A DNA stretch of 64,000 nt from Planctomycetota bacterium (GCA_014381825.1 JACNKX010000058.1:62001-126000), one strand, 5' to 3'; shown: positions 47,592 through 57,323, numbered from the stretch's first letter. Notes: a model not told the origin generated them from the letters alone. Made by a program: numbers and translations.

Positions 47592-48782
47592 TTACTTTAT
47601 TTCAGCAAGGCTGATCGGACTGTGGTTCTTATCGGATTCCACGACTGCGGCAAGTACGCGCTGGACGTTGTAGGCGTCGGCAAAGTCCGGCAGCGGAACC
47701 AAGGCTTCGCCGCCTCCGATCACATTGAAGATATCCGCCGCTTGGTTGACGAAGCTGTGTTCGTAACCCAAGACGTGCGCTGTGGGCCACCACGCCCCAG
47801 CATACGGGTGATTCGCATTGCCGTTCGTCACGTTAATGGTCGACCAACCTTGCAGCTCTTCGGGCAACGTTGCATCGTACCAATCCAATTCGTTCATCCG
47901 CTCGAAGTCGAATCGAATAGCACCTTTCTCGCCGTGGATTTCGAGACGGTTCGCGTTCTTGTATCCGGTCGAAAGACGCGTCGCTTCAAATGTAGCCAAC
48001 GCGCCGCTGTCCATGCGAGCTATGAACAACACGATGTCGTCGACCGTACTGGCCCCCCTTTTCTCGCTTGTCGCAGCACCGCGACCGGAGATCTCACCAC
48101 CGGTCGATTCGAGAACGACTCGCTCTTTGATCACCGTCTCCATGGTGGCGCCGGTCACTTCGCTGACTTCGTCCCCGGTGATAAACCGAGCAGTATCGAT
48201 CGTGTGGGCGCAGAGATCACCCAACGCGCCGCTACCTGCCACTTCACCATCGAACCGCCACATCAGCGGTGTATCTGGTCCAGCCCAATCCTGTAGATAA
48301 CAGCCCCGGATCTGATAGATGCGGCCTAACTTGCCTTGTTTGCAAAGCTGATGTGCGAACGCGACGGCTGGGCAGCGGCGATAGTTGTACCAGACGAACG
48401 TCTTGCCCTCTGCCTTTTCAGCAGCTTCGACCATCTGCCTAGCGTTGTCGAGCGTGTTCGCCAAGGGCTTTTCACATGCGACGTGCTTGCCGGCTTCCAG
48501 CGCGGCGATTGTGTGGTCGATGTGGACGTTGTTGGGCGTCACTACGTCGACCAGATCGATTTCCGCATTAGACACGGCAGATTGCCAATCGGTCGTTGCA
48601 TTCTGCCATCCCCAGCGCTGCGCGAAGGCTGTGGTCTCTTCTTCGTTGCGAGCGGCCACGGTGTGCATGACCGGCGTTACTGGAAGATCGAAAAACTTCG
48701 CGGCATTTAGATAGGCGTTCGAGTGCGCGCGGCCCATAAACTTCGTGCCGACAAGCGCTACGTGGCACTTTCCATCTGACAT
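47592..48782 (-). CDS. Gfo/Idh/MocA oxidoreductase
   Basis: 396 residues, no signal peptide. VALVGTKFMGRAHSNAYLNA opens the NAD(P) fold with an unusual G-T-K-F in place of G-x-G. DLVDVVTPNNVHIDHTIAALEAGKHVACEKPLANT holds the E-K-P motif; GCYLQDWAGPDTPLMWRF and GDLCAHTIDTARFITGD (H-x-x-D) follow. Oxidises or epimerises a sugar or inositol-like compound. Paralogue of the next gene. Confidence 0.85.
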   Translation of the reverse strand: MSDGKCHVALVGTKFMGRAHSNAYLNAAKFFDLPVTPVMHTVAARNEEETTAFAQRWGWQNATTDWQSAVSNAEIDLVDVVTPNNVHIDHTIAALEAGKHVACEKPLANTLDNARQMVEAAEKAEGKTFVWYNYRRCPAVAFAHQLCKQGKLGRIYQIRGCYLQDWAGPDTPLMWRFDGEVAGSGALGDLCAHTIDTARFITGDEVSEVTGATMETVIKERVVLESTGGEISGRGAATSEKRGASTVDDIVLFIARMDSGALATFEATRLSTGYKNANRLEIHGEKGAIRFDFERMNELDWYDATLPEELQGWSTINVTNGNANHPYAGAWWPTAHVLGYEHSFVNQAADIFNVIGGGEALVPLPDFADAYNVQRVLAAVVESDKNHSPISLAEIK

Positions 48783-48860
48783 GATTCAACTCCTCGTTGT
48801 CTTACTTGTAACGGTCGAACTCAGAAGTACCGCAATTCCAGCGGCGATTCCGATTGGGAC

Positions 48861-50018
48861 TTAGTAATTCACTTCCACCCAGCTCTGAGCTTTTTGGCTG
48901 GCCAGCACGGCTTCACAGATGGCAACTTCTTTATGGCCGTCTTCGAACGTGCTCCAATCTGGATCGTCCGGCATCCCACCAGCTTCGACGGCTCGATACA
49001 CGTTGCGGAACAGATTCTTGGGACCGTCGGGATAACCTTCGGAGTGTCCGCCCGGGTAATGGGCATACTCGCGAGCTGCTTCGTGAAGCAAGGAAGGGTC
49101 CTTCGCCAAGACTTCATTCGCCTTGTCTCGATAGCCGAGCCACATTTCGTTTGGATTCTCTTGGTCCCAAGACATCGCGCATTTGGAACCGTCGATCTCG
49201 AAGTACAAACGGTTCTTCCGACCGGCGGAAACTTGGCTGACGGTGAAAACTCCATGCGCGCCGTTGGACAGTTCGACCAACACCGACGCATAGTCTTCGG
49301 TGTTGATTTCTTGCGGTTCATAGTCCTCGGGGGCGAGTACTTTGCCAGCGTAAGTTTCGACTTCCTTCTTCGGCTTCTGGCGTGTCTTGTGAATGGTACG
49401 CAGATCGGCGAACACTTTGGTAATCGTCAGCCCCGTGATGAACTGCAGCAGATCGCACCAGTGGCTGCCAATATCCGCGATCGCGCGGCTGTCGCCGGAA
49501 AGTTCGGGAATCAACCGCCAATTCCAGTCAGTCTCCTTAAACATCCAATCCTGCAGATACGAACCGTGGATCGCAAAGACATCACCAACATCGCCTGCCT
49601 TGATCATCTCACGAGCGTGCTGAATGAGCGGGTAATAGCGGTAGTTAAAATCCACCGCATGGATCAGCCCTGACTTTTTAGCAAGTTGGACAAGCTCGCT
49701 ACTTTCCGCCGTGGTCATGGCAAGCGGCTTTTCGCTGATCACATGCTTCCCTGCCGCCAGGATGTCTTTGTTTACTTGATGATGAAGGTGATTCGGCGTG
49801 CAATTGTGAACGACTTGAATATCGGAATCAGCCAGCAAGTCTTGGTAGCTACCGTAAGCCTTGGGAATGGACATAGCTGCGGCCTTTGCCTTCGCCAAGT
49901 CTTCGTTCGCTTCCGCAACCGCGACGATTTCGACGTTACCCAATCTTCGTGCGGCTTCGACATGGGCTGGGCCAATGAAGCCAGTACCAATGATTCCGGC
50001 CGAGATCTTCGATGCCAT
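48861..50018 (-). CDS. Gfo/Idh/MocA oxidoreductase, paralogue of the downstream gene
   Basis: 385 residues from ATG 50018, which has GGAGAG upstream. ISAGIIGTGFIGPAHVEAARRLG has the canonical G-x-G-x-x-G; VHNCTPNHLHHQVNKDILAAGKHVISEKPLAMT is the E-K-P region; HGSYLQDWMFKETDWNWRL and IADIGSHWCDLLQFITGL (H-x-x-D) follow. The shared LQDW motif shows it to be a duplicate-type relative of the gene at 47592-48782. The two are 78 bases apart in the same direction and could be co-transcribed. Substrate unknown. Confidence 0.85.
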   Translation of the reverse strand: MASKISAGIIGTGFIGPAHVEAARRLGNVEIVAVAEANEDLAKAKAAAMSIPKAYGSYQDLLADSDIQVVHNCTPNHLHHQVNKDILAAGKHVISEKPLAMTTAESSELVQLAKKSGLIHAVDFNYRYYPLIQHAREMIKAGDVGDVFAIHGSYLQDWMFKETDWNWRLIPELSGDSRAIADIGSHWCDLLQFITGLTITKVFADLRTIHKTRQKPKKEVETYAGKVLAPEDYEPQEINTEDYASVLVELSNGAHGVFTVSQVSAGRKNRLYFEIDGSKCAMSWDQENPNEMWLGYRDKANEVLAKDPSLLHEAAREYAHYPGGHSEGYPDGPKNLFRNVYRAVEAGGMPDDPDWSTFEDGHKEVAICEAVLASQKAQSWVEVNY

Positions 50019-50401
50019 GCTGAAACTCTCCATCTGAAATTAAATGCCGTAGCGCGGTTGGACCACCAACCTGAGCGTGGTAGAGATCGGCTCGCCGAAC
50101 CCACGATTGGTTAGTGCGAGAACATCGATTGAATAACAGGAATCTCGCTGACAACTGATAGTAGCGTCACCGCTTAGGAGACGGAATTCTATCTCTCGGA
50201 AGATGGGGTTCGCAACCGGGCCCATAGATCTTCTTTTCAGCGGGTCGAGGCGGAGTCTGCTGGAGTTTAGGACGACGCATTGAACACGAAGGCATCACTA
50301 CAACCGAGCTTGACGCTGGCGCGATGCGTGCGGATACTGCCCCGTTAGGCGGAACGTCAAGGAAACTGGTGCTGCTTGTTTCGGCGAAGGATCGGCGAAT
50401 T
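50019..50401. other. Divergent intergenic region without a gene
   Basis: 383 bases between the Gfo/Idh/MocA and GlmU-like genes. A small hairpin GGTTGG-ACCA-CCAACC lies near 50058-50073. AAGGA near 50386 is the ribosome site of the GlmU-like gene. A longer start at 50324 is possible, which would shrink this gap. Confidence 0.4.
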
Positions 50402-51649
50402 ATGACCATCGTTGTGTTCGAAGATGAACACGTGCCGCGATTGTATCCGGTCACTCTCGGGCGACCGGCGTACGCGATCACTTGCGGCGCTTTTCGCTTG
50501 TTGGATTGGTTGCAGCAACTTGATTGTCCAATCCACGGGATCGTTCGTTCGCATCTCGCCGACATCCAAAGATGCGATTACCCTGACTTGGGGAATGGGC
50601 ACTTGGACGATTCCCAATCGATCTTGTTTGTAAGCGCTCGCTTGGTGCCCTCGCGCACGGTGTTTCAAACATTAAAGGAAATGCTCGCTTCCGCCCGACC
50701 CGGCGTGGTTAAGCACAATGGAGAAGTCGCCGCAGTCCTGCTCACTCGAAACGTCGATGTCCCGAGCGATACGCTGACTGCCGCGAAGATGCCAGAGTTC
50801 TTCGCGAAGGCAGGCGTCGAACAGCTCGATCCGCTGGATCACGAACTGCCTCTGATGCAATACCCGCACGACATCGTCCGCTACAACATTCAGATCTTGT
50901 CGGAGAATCTCGAGTATCGGTTGTCGACGGGATCGTACCAAGAAGTCGCCGATGGAGTATTCGTTGGCGAGAACGCGAAACTCGGAGACTATGTGGTCAC
51001 CGACACCTCGTCCGGTCCGGTCATCTTGGAAAGCAACGCGATGACAGGTCCCTTCTGCTACTTGAATGGTCCCGCCTATATCGGGCACCGCGCGAAGTTG
51101 ATCGAACACGCTGCCGTGAAAGACGCAGTTACCATCGGGCACACGACGAAAATCGGGGGCGAAGTCGAGGCGTCAATCATCGAGCCTTACACCAACAAAC
51201 AGCATCATGGCTTTCTGGGCCACAGCTATCTTGGCAGCTGGATCAATCTCGGCGCAGGCACTTGCAACAGCGATCTGAAAAACACGTACGGAATGGTGAA
51301 CGTTGATCACCAAGGTGTAAAAGTCGCAACCGGGATGCAGTTCGTCGGGTGCATCATCGGTGACTATTCCAAGTCGGCCATCAACACCAGCATCTTCACG
51401 GGCAAGACGATTGGCGTCTGTAGCATGCTGTATGGTTTCGTGACCACAAACGTGCCGAGCTATGTCAACTACGCCCGGCTGTTCGGGCAAGTCACCGAGT
51501 TGCCACCCGAAGTGATGATCGCAACGCAACAACGAATGTTCAATCGTCGCAAGGTCGAGCAACGACCGTGCGATGTGCAACTGCTGCACGACATGTACGA
51601 GTTGAGTCGAGACGAACGACAACTTGCTGGCGACCCTCTTTCGCTATGA
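50402..51649 (+). CDS. GlmU-like sugar nucleotidyltransferase / left-handed beta-helix protein
   Basis: 415 residues from ATG 50402 (or longer from 50324). The N-terminal 190 residues read MTIVVFEDEHVPRLYPVTLGRPAYAITCGAFRLLDWL, given here in parts: FEDEHVPRLYPVTLGRP is the opening of the GlmU_Nter-type putative sugar nucleotidyltransferase group. The canonical G-x-G-T-R/x-M-x-P-K loop is absent. From about residue 190 a left-handed beta-helix begins (VADGVFVGENAKLGDYVV, GPAYIGHRAKLIEHAAVKDAVTIGHTTKIG, GHSYLGSWINLGAGTCNSDLKNTYG), with the last stretch typical of the GlmU acetyltransferase. It may make or modify UDP-GlcNAc or another nucleotide sugar. Cytoplasmic. Confidence 0.75.
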   Translation: MTIVVFEDEHVPRLYPVTLGRPAYAITCGAFRLLDWLQQLDCPIHGIVRSHLADIQRCDYPDLGNGHLDDSQSILFVSARLVPSRTVFQTLKEMLASARPGVVKHNGEVAAVLLTRNVDVPSDTLTAAKMPEFFAKAGVEQLDPLDHELPLMQYPHDIVRYNIQILSENLEYRLSTGSYQEVADGVFVGENAKLGDYVVTDTSSGPVILESNAMTGPFCYLNGPAYIGHRAKLIEHAAVKDAVTIGHTTKIGGEVEASIIEPYTNKQHHGFLGHSYLGSWINLGAGTCNSDLKNTYGMVNVDHQGVKVATGMQFVGCIIGDYSKSAINTSIFTGKTIGVCSMLYGFVTTNVPSYVNYARLFGQVTELPPEVMIATQQRMFNRRKVEQRPCDVQLLHDMYELSRDERQLAGDPLSL

Positions 51650-51714
51650 CCTTGCGATCGTACGAAGAGACTTAGACGGCTAGCCAACCGAACTCCGATT
51701 GCTAGAACTACAGC

Positions 51715-52584
51715 ATGGCACTCACCAAACATTTTGGCCCAGGGAAATTTGGCCTCTCCTTCGAACTGTTCCCACCGAAAACCGATGCTGGCGAAGCGGC
51801 GATGTATCGGAATGTGGACCAACTGGTCGAGTTCAAACCAGACTTCATCACTTGCACTTACGGCGCGGGTGGATCGACACAAGAGAAGACGCTCGGAATC
51901 GTTGAGCAAGTTAAGCAGCGATACAACTTGCCGGTCGCTTCCCACCTGACGTGCGTTGGCTCGACGGTCGATCAGTTAAGGGCGTATCTGACGGAAGCGG
52001 CTAGACGCGGGATTGATTACATCGTCGCCTTGCGAGGCGATCCGCCGCGCGGAGAAACCAGCTTCAAGGCGGTTGAAGGCGGACTCCGCTACGCCAATGA
52101 ACTCGTCGATTTGATTCGTGGTGAGTTCGCCGACTTTGGAATCGCCGTCGCTGGATATCCTGAAACGCACCAGGAGGCTCCGAGCCCCGAGACCGACTTA
52201 GAGAACCTGAAGCGAAAAGTTGATTCGGGAGCGGATATCGTCGTCACTCAGTTGTTCTACGATAATGCCGATTTCTTCCGCTTCCGCGATCGGTGTGACG
52301 CGGCGGGGATTCATCTGCCGCTTGTTCCAGGCATCCTTCCCGTGACAAGTCTCGCGCAGATTCAGCGGATCACTTCGATGTGTGCTGCGCGGCTGCCGGA
52401 GGCCTTTGTCCGCGATCTTGGTCAACGTGATGATGAAGCGTGGCAATTCCAAGTTGGAATCGACTTTGCGACAGCACAGGTTCAAGCATTGATCGAAGCG
52501 GGCGTGCCTGGTATTCATTTCTATGTGCTGAACAAGTCTCAAGCAACTTCTGCCGTGTTGAAGGCGATTCAACGTCCGGAGTGA
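51715..52584 (+). CDS. metF: Methylenetetrahydrofolate reductase
   Basis: 289 residues. LSFELFPPKTDAGE has the catalytic Glu and the P-P-K/R-T motif; FITCTYGAGGSTQEKTL, VASHLTCVGSTVDQL, IDYIVALRGDPPRGE, IAVAGYPETHQEAPS, and DIVVTQLFYDNADFFRFRDRCD bind FAD and folate. GVPGIHFYVLNKSQAT ends it. It reduces methylenetetrahydrofolate to methyltetrahydrofolate for methionine synthesis. Cytoplasmic. The following hydrolase gene starts five bases after its stop. Confidence 0.95.
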   Translation: MALTKHFGPGKFGLSFELFPPKTDAGEAAMYRNVDQLVEFKPDFITCTYGAGGSTQEKTLGIVEQVKQRYNLPVASHLTCVGSTVDQLRAYLTEAARRGIDYIVALRGDPPRGETSFKAVEGGLRYANELVDLIRGEFADFGIAVAGYPETHQEAPSPETDLENLKRKVDSGADIVVTQLFYDNADFFRFRDRCDAAGIHLPLVPGILPVTSLAQIQRITSMCAARLPEAFVRDLGQRDDEAWQFQVGIDFATAQVQALIEAGVPGIHFYVLNKSQATSAVLKAIQRPE

Positions 52585-52589
52585 GAACG

Positions 52590-54257
52590 ATGCTCGCAAA
52601 GTCATCCAGTCGTTTTTGCGCTCTTTCCTTGGTTGGCTTCGCCGTTCTGGTCGGCCACCCCGCTCGTGGCGAGGACATACACACGCTGCGCGGCACAATC
52701 GTCGATGCAAAAACGAATAAGCCCATCGCCGCGCGGCTTTACATCCAAGACGAACAGGGGAAGTCCTTCCACGCGAAATCTGCCGCAGCGGACGGCTCGG
52801 CCGTTGATTATAGCAAGACGCGCGGTCCGCAGAGCAGCGAGATTCATACGACGCTTTCAGCCCATGCCTTTGTCGCGCAACTACCATCCGGTAAGTACAA
52901 CCTGACGGTCGAGCGAGGCAAAGAGTATCGTACGGCGACCGCGAGCGTCGATCTCACCGCGGGAGACGGCGACGTCCGTGTCGCACTATCGCGCTGGATC
53001 GATATGAGTTCGCTCGGTTGGTACTCCGGGGAAACGCATGTCCATCGCTCGACGGACGAATTGCCCACCGCGATGTTGGCGGACGACTTGAACGTCGCCC
53101 TTCCGCTCACGCACTGGGTGACTCGCGCGTACACACCGCCGAGCCAAGGAGACAAGAATTCGGCTGCGGTTGCTGCCGAGTTGGTCAAGGTTGATGCGAC
53201 GCATGTAATCTATCCGCTCAATACGGAGTACGAGATCTTTAGCGTTGATGGCAAACGCCACACGCTCGGTGCGATCTTCGCGCTCAACCAGAAGACCGTT
53301 CTGACAGAAGGCGTTCCGCCTGTTCGCAAGATCGCAGAACAAGTTCACGGTGAAGGGGCTCTTCTTGAACTGGACAAGCACAACTGGCCTTGGTCGATGA
53401 TGTTGGTTCCCGTGATGAACGTCGATTTGTACGAGTTGACGAACAACCACATCTGGCGAACAGAGTTTGCCTTCAGGACGTTTGGCGAATCACCCGCCGC
53501 CTACATGAACGTCGAGCAAGACGACGAGGGCGTGACCGAACAAGGTTGGCTCGACTTTACCTTTCAGAATTACTATGCGTTGCTGAACTGCGGATTTCGA
53601 CTAAGGCCAACAGCAGGAACAGCATCCGGAGTGCATCCAGTTCCGCTTGGGTTTGGTCGCGTCTATGTTCATTTGCCGGACGGGTTTTCTTACGAAGCCT
53701 GGATGAAAGGACTCGATGCGGGTCGCAGTTTCGTGACGACAGGTCCGATGCTTGTTGTTACGGCGAACGATCAGCCACCGGGAACGACGTTTGGATTTCC
53801 GGCTCCAACTCCCCGGAAGGGGCTGAATTTCGGTACGGGCGCAATCGCGACGCTTCGAATTCAGGGTTGGTCAGAAAGTGAATACCAGCTCTCGCGAATC
53901 GAAGTTGTTGGCGATGGCGGTGCCGTGGCAGCAATTCCGCCGACTAACAAGAAAATCGCCGCCGGCAGCTACCGGAGCGAGTTCGACGTACCTGTTCCCT
54001 TTCACGGTTCGGGCTGGCTCGCGGTTCGGTGTTTCGAGCAACTGCCGAACGGTCGCGTGCGATTCGCACATACGGCTCCTATTCATATCGATGTCGCTGA
54101 CAAACCGTTGCGCCCGCGCAAGGCCGAAGCTCAGTATCTCGTCGATCGAGTGCAACGTGAAATCGAGAGAAATACCGGTGTACTGTCCGACGACGCCCTC
54201 GCCGAATTCCGCCAAGCACTTCAAGCTTACAAAGCAATCGCCACGACGGCGGAGTGA
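52590..54257 (+). CDS. Secreted CehA/McbA family metallohydrolase-like protein
   Basis: 555 residues from ATG 52590, with GGAG upstream at 52579-52582; the longer frame overlaps metF. Signal peptide (FCALSLVGFAVLVGHPARG). Residues 25-130 form an Ig-like Ca-binding or carboxypeptidase-regulatory domain (TLRGTIVDAKTNKPIAARLYI, KYNLTVERGKEY). Then WYSGETHVHRSTDELP gives the H-x-H of the PHP-like metal site; the end has GVHPVPLGFGRVYVHLP and AGRSFVTTGPML, typical of CehA/McbA proteins. Substrate unknown; exported. Five bases after metF, likely only a read-through position. Confidence 0.75.
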   Translation: MLAKSSSRFCALSLVGFAVLVGHPARGEDIHTLRGTIVDAKTNKPIAARLYIQDEQGKSFHAKSAAADGSAVDYSKTRGPQSSEIHTTLSAHAFVAQLPSGKYNLTVERGKEYRTATASVDLTAGDGDVRVALSRWIDMSSLGWYSGETHVHRSTDELPTAMLADDLNVALPLTHWVTRAYTPPSQGDKNSAAVAAELVKVDATHVIYPLNTEYEIFSVDGKRHTLGAIFALNQKTVLTEGVPPVRKIAEQVHGEGALLELDKHNWPWSMMLVPVMNVDLYELTNNHIWRTEFAFRTFGESPAAYMNVEQDDEGVTEQGWLDFTFQNYYALLNCGFRLRPTAGTASGVHPVPLGFGRVYVHLPDGFSYEAWMKGLDAGRSFVTTGPMLVVTANDQPPGTTFGFPAPTPRKGLNFGTGAIATLRIQGWSESEYQLSRIEVVGDGGAVAAIPPTNKKIAAGSYRSEFDVPVPFHGSGWLAVRCFEQLPNGRVRFAHTAPIHIDVADKPLRPRKAEAQYLVDRVQREIERNTGVLSDDALAEFRQALQAYKAIATTAE

Positions 54258-54279
54258 ACTGATTTGAGAAGCGTCGTTC

Positions 54280-55275
54280 TCAGGCACTCTTCTCGGCCAG
54301 CATCGAAATACGAACGTATCGGTCATAGTGACCGGTAACAACGTGCAGTCCGTCTGGTGTGAGATCCAAATCACGAGCGTTGTTCTTCAGCTTGAACTGG
54401 TGGAACTCTTCTTTCCCGTCTGGCTTCCAAAACAGAAGAAACCCGCCACCACCACCGCCAGAGACCCCGATGACGAAGTTGTCGGGATGAAAGGCGACTC
54501 CCCAGCCAACGCCTTTCAACTTTCCCTTTGATACGTGTTGGATCTTTAGTTCGCCAGATTCCCAGTCGTAGATGACGATCGTCGGAACACCGACGCCAGC
54601 GAATGCGTTCGTCACCTCTGTGATGCCGCTCCCGGCAAGTTGCTTTCCTTCTAAGTCGAAAGTCAAGCCGCGGAATCCACCGATGTCAGCGCGAAATCCC
54701 TTGTCGTACTTGTAGAGCGCCTTGTCGGTGATCTTGCGAACTTGCTCGCCGGTTTCGATATTCCAATGGATGAGATTGGCTTTCAAGTCGCCCGACACGA
54801 TACTCTTGCCATCCGGATGAAAGAGGACGTTGTAGATGTGGCAATCATGGCCAACGAACTCTTTGACAAACAAACCGTCAGTGAAGTTCCAGAGCTTTAC
54901 CTTGAGATCGTTACCGGCGGTGGCGACGAGTGATCCGTCGGGGCTAACCGCAACCGAGCGCGCCCAACCATCGTGAGCATCCACTACGCGAATCGGTTCC
55001 GGTTTGTCAGCTGCAACCGGCCACCAGACCACCCGTCCGTCATACCCAGCGGTTAGCATCGTCTCGCCATTTGGGTGAAACACGATTCCGCGGACCCAAG
55101 CACCGTGGTTGTACTCGACCTTTGCCTCGCCGCTCCATTCCCAACGCCAGACCTTGTAATCCTGCGAGCCGAAAAAGACGTATTTGCCTGCCGGATCAAA
55201 TCGGCATGAGATGACCGGGCTGTCGTGCTTCAACTCTTTCGCGACGTGTATCTTGGTGACGTCGATCGTTGTCAT
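54280..55275 (-). CDS. WD40 repeat protein
   Basis: 331 residues, no signal peptide. At least six WD40 blades: VISCRFDPAGKYVFFGSQDYKVWRWEW, VRGIVFHPNGETMLTAGYDGRVVWWPV, ARSVAVSPDGSLVATAGNDLKVKLWNF, IYNVLFHPDGKSIVSGDLKANLIHWNI, then GVGWGVAFHPDNFVIGVSGGGGGGFLLFWKP and ARDLDLTPDGLHVVTGHYDRYVRI. Protein scaffold, cytoplasmic. Starts 30 bases after the sulfatase gene upstream and may be transcribed with it. Confidence 0.9.
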   Translation of the reverse strand: MTTIDVTKIHVAKELKHDSPVISCRFDPAGKYVFFGSQDYKVWRWEWSGEAKVEYNHGAWVRGIVFHPNGETMLTAGYDGRVVWWPVAADKPEPIRVVDAHDGWARSVAVSPDGSLVATAGNDLKVKLWNFTDGLFVKEFVGHDCHIYNVLFHPDGKSIVSGDLKANLIHWNIETGEQVRKITDKALYKYDKGFRADIGGFRGLTFDLEGKQLAGSGITEVTNAFAGVGVPTIVIYDWESGELKIQHVSKGKLKGVGWGVAFHPDNFVIGVSGGGGGGFLLFWKPDGKEEFHQFKLKNNARDLDLTPDGLHVVTGHYDRYVRISMLAEKSA

Positions 55276-55304
55276 GGTCGTGTTCTTTCGTGCAATCGTT
55301 AGTA

Positions 55305-56891
55305 CTAGTTCCCTGTACGATCAGCCCAAGCGAACCAATCGACCGCCATTGTCTTTGCTCGATCAGGATGGGTCTCGGCCAGATCATTTAACTCGGTCCG
55401 ATCCGCGGCGACGTCGTAAAGTTCCCACTTTTTAACGAGCTTGTCCCAGACGAGCTTCCACTTGCCTTGGCGAACCGCGCGATTGCCACTCCACTCCCAG
55501 TAGAGCGACTCGTGATCGACTCGCGTGTGGCCTCGAAGTATCGGCGCGATACTGAGGCCATCGAGCGGAAGTATGTCATGGCTGGCGTAGCTTTGTGGAT
55601 ACTCGGCGTTACCGACATCAGCGCACGTTGCCATCAAATCCACGAGGTGAGCGACTTGATCGGTCATCGTGTCGGGTTTTACGACGGCTGGCCAGCGCGC
55701 GATAAACGGTGTGCTGATCCCTCCTTCGTGAACCCAACTCTTGTAACGCCGAAACGGTGCGTTCTGTGCCCAACCCCAAGCCGGCCCCACCGCCGTATAG
55801 AACTCACGCGGACCAGGAATCGCTTCGGGGTTCCGACCGCCCGGCTCTTCGGCACAACCACCGTTGTCAGACAGGAACATGACGAGCGTGTTCTTGGCAA
55901 CACCTTGCTCGTCCAAAGCATCAAGGATCCGGCCAATGTTCTGATCCATGCTATCGATCATCGCGGCATAGACGGCCATGCGAAGGTCTTCCCAATCTTT
56001 ATTGGAAGTTTCCCAGTCATAACTCTTCGAGTCGGTGTCGGACAATTGCCAGCGCGGGTCGAGCAAACCCATGGCGAGTTGCCGCTCGTGGCGTCGGTGT
56101 CGCAGTGCTTCCCAGCCCATCCTGTACTTGCCGCGATACTTCGCGATGTCTTTAGGCTTCGCATGAAGCGGATAGTGGGGTGCGGTGTAACAAACGTGAA
56201 CGAAGAACGGCTTATCTGTCTTTGAGAACTGTTCGATGCTTTCCACCGCATGGTTCGTGAACGCGTCGGTGGCGTAGTAGTCGTCAGGAAACTCCGTGAT
56301 TCGCTGATCGTCCTGGCCAAACTTGCGAGTTCGTCCACCCTTGAACTTCGGATCGGGCTGCACAGGGTTAAAGAAGTTGCTGCACCCATCAAGCAATCCG
56401 TAGTATCGATCAAAGCCACGATGAAATGGATGAGTCGTTTCGCTGTTGCCGAGATGCCACTTGCCGCTCAACGATGTGTGGTATCCCGCCTCGCGTAACA
56501 CTTCGCCGATCGTCACCATGTTTTGCTTCAACAACCCGCCCTTGGGTCGAGGGTACAGCCCCGTGATGAGAGAAGCTCGCGTCGTCGTACACTTTGCGTT
56601 GTTGTAGAACTGCCGAAAGCGAACGCCTTCTTTCGCCATGCGATTCAAATTGGGAGTATCAATCTCGCCCCCGTAACACCCGATATCCGAGAAGCCCAAG
56701 TCGTCGGCCATTATCAACACGATGTTCGGGTGACGTGTTGAATCGTCGGAAGTCGTTGCAGGGACTTGTGGTTGCGGCAAGCGGCTCAATGTCAGTGCAG
56801 CAGCGATTGCACTTACCACTTTCACCAAGTATCGAGGACACATCGGTTGCAGCCGATCCCGATCGGTTAGATACGGACTGGAAATCTTCAT
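55305..56891 (-). CDS. Secreted sulfatase with variant CTTTR site
   Basis: 528 residues from ATG 56891 with AGAGG upstream; a start 16 codons later gives a shorter signal peptide (VKVVSAIAAALTLS). IVLIMADDLGFSDIGCYGG holds the metal aspartates. The active-site motif is NNAKCTTTRASLITGLYPR, with C101 and Thr where most sulfatases have Pro or Ala. GKWHLGNSET, FVHVCYTAPHYPLHAK, and MFLSDNGGCAEEPGGRN complete the site. Frame continues upstream to 57053 without a better start. Extracytoplasmic sulfate-ester hydrolase. Confidence 0.85.
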   Translation of the reverse strand: MKISSPYLTDRDRLQPMCPRYLVKVVSAIAAALTLSRLPQPQVPATTSDDSTRHPNIVLIMADDLGFSDIGCYGGEIDTPNLNRMAKEGVRFRQFYNNAKCTTTRASLITGLYPRPKGGLLKQNMVTIGEVLREAGYHTSLSGKWHLGNSETTHPFHRGFDRYYGLLDGCSNFFNPVQPDPKFKGGRTRKFGQDDQRITEFPDDYYATDAFTNHAVESIEQFSKTDKPFFVHVCYTAPHYPLHAKPKDIAKYRGKYRMGWEALRHRRHERQLAMGLLDPRWQLSDTDSKSYDWETSNKDWEDLRMAVYAAMIDSMDQNIGRILDALDEQGVAKNTLVMFLSDNGGCAEEPGGRNPEAIPGPREFYTAVGPAWGWAQNAPFRRYKSWVHEGGISTPFIARWPAVVKPDTMTDQVAHLVDLMATCADVGNAEYPQSYASHDILPLDGLSIAPILRGHTRVDHESLYWEWSGNRAVRQGKWKLVWDKLVKKWELYDVAADRTELNDLAETHPDRAKTMAVDWFAWADRTGN

Positions 56892-57077
56892 GCTCGGCAA
56901 CCTCTCTTGCCATTGTTCCAACTTGCTGAAGGTGGAATCTCCGTGCGTAAAAAAAGACCAGAGGGCACGGGGTTGCAGCCCCATGCGGGCACTCTGGCTG
57001 GCTAGACACCCGGAACCGGCATCAACTTTCATCTTACCGTCTGGTTGTCGCAAGACCCAGACTAGAGGAGTTTTTCA

Positions 57078-57323
57078 ATGGCTGGACAACGAAAAAGATG
57101 AGCTAACGGCACCACATGGAACCGCAAATTCGATGATTGCTGGTACGCCACCATCGGCGGAAAGCGGAGTAAACTTCGGGATGAAGCAGGGCAACCGATC
57201 AAGGGCAAGGACTTCCGTCAGCGAGTGGAGCTGGCTGTTGCTCGTGTGAAGCTTCAAATTGAACCTGTCGCGGCTCCGGGCGAGGTTCTCAATCGTATCA
57301 CGATCTGGCGTAACGCGCGATGA
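57078..57323 (+). pseudogene. Integrase-like N-terminal fragment with in-frame TGA
   Basis: ATG 57078 follows GAGGAG at the right distance and reads MAGQRKR, then a TGA at 57099-57101, then continues in the same frame: ANGTTWNRKFDDCWYATIGG, KRSKLRDEAGQPIKGKDFRQ, and ends with ITIWRNAR. The W-x-R-K-x-x-x-x-W-Y-x-x-[IL]-x-G-K pattern is that of the SAM-like N-terminus of planctomycete phage-type integrases. No catalytic domain follows. The single internal stop suggests a recent nonsense change. The stop overlaps the next start (ATGA). Similarity judged by eye. Confidence 0.45.

Noticed and set aside
50058-50073. Hairpin GGTTGG-ACCA-CCAACC as an operator
   Set aside because: Six-base arms are expected by chance at this scale and position relative to promoters is unknown.
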